DNA of 64,000 nucleotides from Curvibacter sp. CHRR-16 (lineage in GTDB: Bacteria; Pseudomonadota; Gammaproteobacteria; Burkholderiales; Burkholderiaceae_C): NCBI RefSeq assembly GCF_018474005.1, contig NZ_JAHCSH010000005.1:248001-312000 (forward strand). The letters are read 5' to 3'. Under the pieces are notes generated by a model that did no database searches, was not told the origin of the DNA, and saw only the letters and a list, made by a program, of their open reading frames with translations. The translations under genes were made by a program, and so were the position numbers. Shown piece by piece: positions 61,129 through 64,000 of this stretch. How positions within the stretch are numbered: position 1 is the stretch's first letter; each line of letters opens with the position of its first letter.

Positions 61129-62085
61129 ATGAGCAACGTTGACGACTATCTCAAAGCCGCGGAACGCCAGAACACGCTGTTGAGCTACGCCTCAGCGATC
61201 CGGCATTTTGAGGAGGAATGGAAAGGCCTGTTGCCGGCCAGCAGCGATGCCATTGCCCGATACCTGGCGGACTATGCGGCCACGCTATCAGGAAACACGC
61301 TGCGCCACAGGCTGGCAGCGCTGTCACGGTGGCACCTGGACCAAGGCTTTGCCGATCCGACCAAGACCACCACCATCCGGCAACTTCTCAAGGGCATCCG
61401 CACCGTGCACAACACCCCGGAAAACCGGGCGCGGCCACTGGATCTGGAGGTCTTGGAGCGGGTGGACGGTTGGCTGGTGGAAAGCATTGAACGGTCCCAG
61501 CGTCAAGGTGACAACGCTTCGACGCTGAGATTCACCCGTGACCGCAGTCTGATTCTGTTGGGGTTCTGGCGCGGATTCCGGTCTGATGAGTTGGTCCGCC
61601 TCACTGTTGAAAACGTCCAAATCGTGTCTACCGAGGGGATGACCTGCTACCTCGAGCGCAGCAAAGGTGACCGTCAGACCTTGGGCAAGACCTACAAATG
61701 CCCATCCTTGTCCAGACTGTGCCCGGTAACGGCATTTGCCCAGTGGGTCGCACTGGCCAAGCTTGAGCATGGACCGGTGTACAGGGGTGTTGATCGGTGG
61801 GGCCACCTGTCGAGTAAAGCCATGCATCCCAACAGCCTGATTCCGCTGCTGCGCACCATGTTGTCCCTAGCGGGTGTACCGGAAGTGAAGGAGTACAGCA
61901 GTCACTCTTTGCGGCGCGGCTTTGCCGGCTGGGCCCGCGCCAGTGGGTGGGATATCAAGGACCTGATGGAATACGTGGGGTGGCAGGACATCAAGTCGGC
62001 CATGCGCTATCTGGATACACCAGACGCTGAATTGCAGAACAGGTTTGAGCAAGGTCTACAGAAGGGCAACCCCAAGAATGAGTAG
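61129..62085 (+). CDS. tyrosine recombinase/integrase
   Basis: A 318-aa site-specific recombinase. The core-binding N-terminal domain (residues 1-100) has QNTLLSYASAIRHFEEEW and GNTLRHRLAALSRWHLDQGF. Catalytic residues are visible: Arg151 in FWRGFRSDELVRL, Lys179 (ERSKGDRQTLGK), His259 and Arg262 in SSHSLRRGFAGWA, Trp285 in the HxxW position, and nucleophile Tyr294 in KSAMRYLD. It overlaps the next gene by eight bases. It is a candidate integrase for this region, although no att sites were recognised. Confidence 0.93.
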   Translation: MSNVDDYLKAAERQNTLLSYASAIRHFEEEWKGLLPASSDAIARYLADYAATLSGNTLRHRLAALSRWHLDQGFADPTKTTTIRQLLKGIRTVHNTPENRARPLDLEVLERVDGWLVESIERSQRQGDNASTLRFTRDRSLILLGFWRGFRSDELVRLTVENVQIVSTEGMTCYLERSKGDRQTLGKTYKCPSLSRLCPVTAFAQWVALAKLEHGPVYRGVDRWGHLSSKAMHPNSLIPLLRTMLSLAGVPEVKEYSSHSLRRGFAGWARASGWDIKDLMEYVGWQDIKSAMRYLDTPDAELQNRFEQGLQKGNPKNE

Positions 62086-63277
62086 AAAAATACCTGCAAA
62101 GTTGCTTCAGCAGATCTATCACGCTCTTTCTGAAAAGAATCGCCGCTTCGGTGACTTTGCCCAATACGCGCCTCTCGATGACATCATCGTTGCGCGCGGG
62201 TGGGTCTACAACATTGAGTTGGAGGAATTGCTTCTTGCAACAGATTCGCGGGTTGCGCATCTGGACCTGAATCGGTTGACGGAATACCTTGAGATCCCAT
62301 GGCGCACGGTTTACAAACGTCCACGGTACCTGTCCGCCGGTGCTGTGGCCATCAATGCGCTCACTCTGGCCGACGCAGCATGCCTGTTTGTTCGGATGGA
62401 GGAAATGGGGTTTGACAGTCATCCCGAGCGCTTGGTCGAGCATGGGCTCCGTGCCCAAAGGGACCTGACGCATATCACGGATAGCGAATGGACTTTGCTG
62501 TCTTACCCGAAGCGGCGCCTGAAAGAAGAGTTTTTTGCCCAATCGGATGGGCAGAACGATGATGGGGAGTGGGTGCCACACAACTGGAAAGACGCGCAGG
62601 GACGCCACATCGAATTCACCTTGGTAGGGAAACTGCCCCACCTATTGACGGTTAGAGGGCCCAAGTACAGAAGGCCTGCGCCCCAGGTAAGCACCACCTG
62701 TCCAACCTGTGGATGCCGCTATACCAAGGGCGACCCGGAAGGCGCGCTGTTTCACCGGTCAGAACATGCCCGGGTAATGCGGTTCATGAATCCGCGGCCA
62801 CTCGCAGCGTTTCAGACCAGACTGGAAAAGCATGCCGATCCAGAGTTGGTGATCGGTGATTCACCCATATGGATGCACCGAGAGGTCCATCAACGCGCGC
62901 TCCAGTTCAAACGCGAATTTCAGTACGACTTCCTTCAATGGGAAGGGTCCCTAAGGAAAAAGAACCTTCGCCCGGAAAGTCACGGCTATCTGTTCGCGGA
63001 TCACACTGACACATATGGGCCAGGCACGGCAATAGGTGCCTGCGCCTTCTGGCATGAAGGTGAGAAATGGCGGATGCGTTGGATCTGGGTGTGTCCATCC
63101 ATGCGTCGCACTGGAGTCTTGGCCAAGCGTTGGGCAGAGTTTCTGCAACGGTACGGTGATTTTGAAATCGACACACCGCTGTCAGAAGCCATGGCGGTGT
63201 TTGTGAAAAAGCATGGTACTGCGAAGCAAAAACAGTATTTGCAGGCCCAGCCACCGACCGACTCCTCTGACCTGTAG
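62078..63277 (+). CDS. Eco1/ESCO-like acetyltransferase with C2H2 zinc finger
   Basis: A 399-aa protein. Residues 208-230 form a C2H2 finger, CPTCGCRYTKGDPEG then LFHRSEH (C-x2-C-x14-H-x3-H), followed after 100 residues by WRMRWIWVCPSMRRTGVLAK and a C-terminal GDFEIDTPLSEAMAVFVKKH. This order and the RIWV-RRxGIA-AFSxP-like pattern resemble eukaryotic cohesin acetyltransferases (Eco1/ESCO); RRTG would be the acetyl-CoA loop. The N-terminal 200 residues are unassigned. It overlaps the recombinase by eight bases, so the two are coupled. The ATG at 62078 (MSRKIPAKLL) avoids the longer frame. The family call is tentative. Confidence 0.52.
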   Translation: MSRKIPAKLLQQIYHALSEKNRRFGDFAQYAPLDDIIVARGWVYNIELEELLLATDSRVAHLDLNRLTEYLEIPWRTVYKRPRYLSAGAVAINALTLADAACLFVRMEEMGFDSHPERLVEHGLRAQRDLTHITDSEWTLLSYPKRRLKEEFFAQSDGQNDDGEWVPHNWKDAQGRHIEFTLVGKLPHLLTVRGPKYRRPAPQVSTTCPTCGCRYTKGDPEGALFHRSEHARVMRFMNPRPLAAFQTRLEKHADPELVIGDSPIWMHREVHQRALQFKREFQYDFLQWEGSLRKKNLRPESHGYLFADHTDTYGPGTAIGACAFWHEGEKWRMRWIWVCPSMRRTGVLAKRWAEFLQRYGDFEIDTPLSEAMAVFVKKHGTAKQKQYLQAQPPTDSSDL

Positions 63278-63287
63278 CCATACCAAT

Positions 63288-64000
63288 ATGCAGTTGCCAC
63301 TCGCACCGAGCCACGAAGAAATCGTCACCAAGTTCAATGTGGAGATTCTGAAGTCTCCAGGTGATCTAGTTCTGAGAAACGGCGATATCGCGGTGACCAA
63401 AAGCGGCGATCTGATGCTGAACAACGAGCACTACAGCGCGATGCGTCGGTTTGTCAGTGCATGGCGATTCAACGCGCCCATGCTCAAGTCACTTTTTGAC
63501 CTGACCATGGTCGTCAGTTCGCGGTCCCAGGACTTGAAAAGAAGCCTGGACCAGGGTGTCGACTACCGACGTGATCCGAGTCAAAAACCATTTCCGCCCG
63601 GCTCGACATCTTTCAAACGTAGGTTCGCGTTGACCGAGGAAATCGCCGCCAATATGTTGGGTTCTGAGTCCTGCGCCGGCGCAATACTGCTGAACTTGAC
63701 GGGTTTCCTCCAAGCTCTGAAAGATGACATCAATGCAGGTCGCCTCGACTGGGAGGGCACTGCGCCATTGATCCATGGGCATTCAGTGGGGGTTATTTTG
63801 GTTGCGACCTCAAATTACTTTCGGCATTGGGACGAGTGGAGAAAAACCTCGCCGCCGACAACCAGACAGGCAACGTCGATGGATGTTCTGAACGCCGTTT
63901 TACACAGTGCCGGGTTGAAGCAGCGCAACCATCGACTCATGGGGGTCGAGGGGATATGCACAAAGATCTTGGATGTTCTGAGCGATGGTGATTTCGAAAT
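63288..64000 (+). CDS. hypothetical protein, cut by the right edge
   Basis: An open frame begins ten bases after the Eco1-like gene (MQLPLAPSHEEIVTKFNVEI) and is still open at the window end after 237 codons. Segments such as LRNGDIAVTKSGDLMLNNEH, ILLNLTGFLQALKDDINAGR and HSVGVILVATSNYFRHWDEW are well ordered, with no membrane helix, signal or recognised domain. Placement suggests a third gene of the recombinase operon. Confidence 0.6.
   Translation, partial: MQLPLAPSHEEIVTKFNVEILKSPGDLVLRNGDIAVTKSGDLMLNNEHYSAMRRFVSAWRFNAPMLKSLFDLTMVVSSRSQDLKRSLDQGVDYRRDPSQKPFPPGSTSFKRRFALTEEIAANMLGSESCAGAILLNLTGFLQALKDDINAGRLDWEGTAPLIHGHSVGVILVATSNYFRHWDEWRKTSPPTTRQATSMDVLNAVLHSAGLKQRNHRLMGVEGICTKILDVLSDGDFE

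Noticed and set aside
1-64000. CRISPR arrays, rRNA genes, replication origin
   Set aside because: No regularly spaced repeat clusters, rRNA-like sequence or origin-type repeat sets were seen anywhere.

Overview
The window looks like the chromosome of a motile betaproteobacterium of the order Burkholderiales, most probably Comamonadaceae. The inference rests on conserved gene orders (lptFG divergent from pepA-holC; mltG-tmk-holB-pilZ-tatD; cbiX beside cysB), the presence of cheZ, and the style of the metal-resistance genes. No database could be searched, so family names come from motifs read in the translations.

Bases 1 to about 20,840 are ordinary core chromosome: a partial CPA2 cation/proton antiporter, a chalcone-isomerase-like secreted protein, a large PLP basic amino acid decarboxylase, a DUF4197 protein, tRNA-Ser(GGA) with a terminator, holC-pepA divergent from lptF-lptG, a sirohydrochlorin chelatase and CysB, an ankyrin protein, the mltG-tmk-holB-pilZ-tatD cluster, ygfZ, an orphan cheZ, a polar amino acid ABC transporter operon with an embedded M14 amidohydrolase, and an Lrp/AsnC regulator.

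From about 20,840 to the right edge the window is accessory DNA. It opens with a 983-aa Tn3-family transposase flanked by related direct repeats. Next is a proteasome-beta-like Ntn hydrolase, convergent with a tightly packed six-gene operon (small Ser/Ala-rich protein, 297-aa protein, GHKL-type ATPase, STAS-like protein, single-pass membrane protein, KfrB-like protein) that lies behind two inverted-repeat operators. KfrA and other plasmid/ICE-type genes follow.

Bases 31,473 to 58,804 are a heavy-metal resistance block. A cadmium/lead/zinc module (cadR, cadA, an EamA transporter with a His-rich tail, a zinc-ribbon protein) is followed by an orphan motA, a DUF3703-PCuAC pair behind a second CadR-type promoter, an envelope-maturation operon (lspA-dsbB-dsbA-like-SCO-L,D-transpeptidase), a CzcI-like protein and copK. 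The copSR two-component system is divergent from a copper detoxification run: OEP-type protein, multicopper oxidase, cupredoxin, CusF-like protein, DUF411 protein, copper P1B-ATPase and cusCBA. Together these genes would pump Cd/Pb/Zn/Cu/Ag from the cytoplasm, oxidise and bind copper in the periplasm, and export it across the outer membrane.

Bases 58,801 to 64,000 hold a metallophosphoesterase, an unknown gene, an Xre-type regulator, a HAD-domain protein, a tyrosine recombinase overlapping a gene that resembles eukaryotic Eco1/ESCO acetyltransferases (C2H2 zinc finger plus GNAT-like C-terminus), and an unknown gene cut by the right edge. The most novel-looking items are the proteasome-like Ntn hydrolase, the GHKL/STAS operon, and the recombinase/Eco1-like pair.
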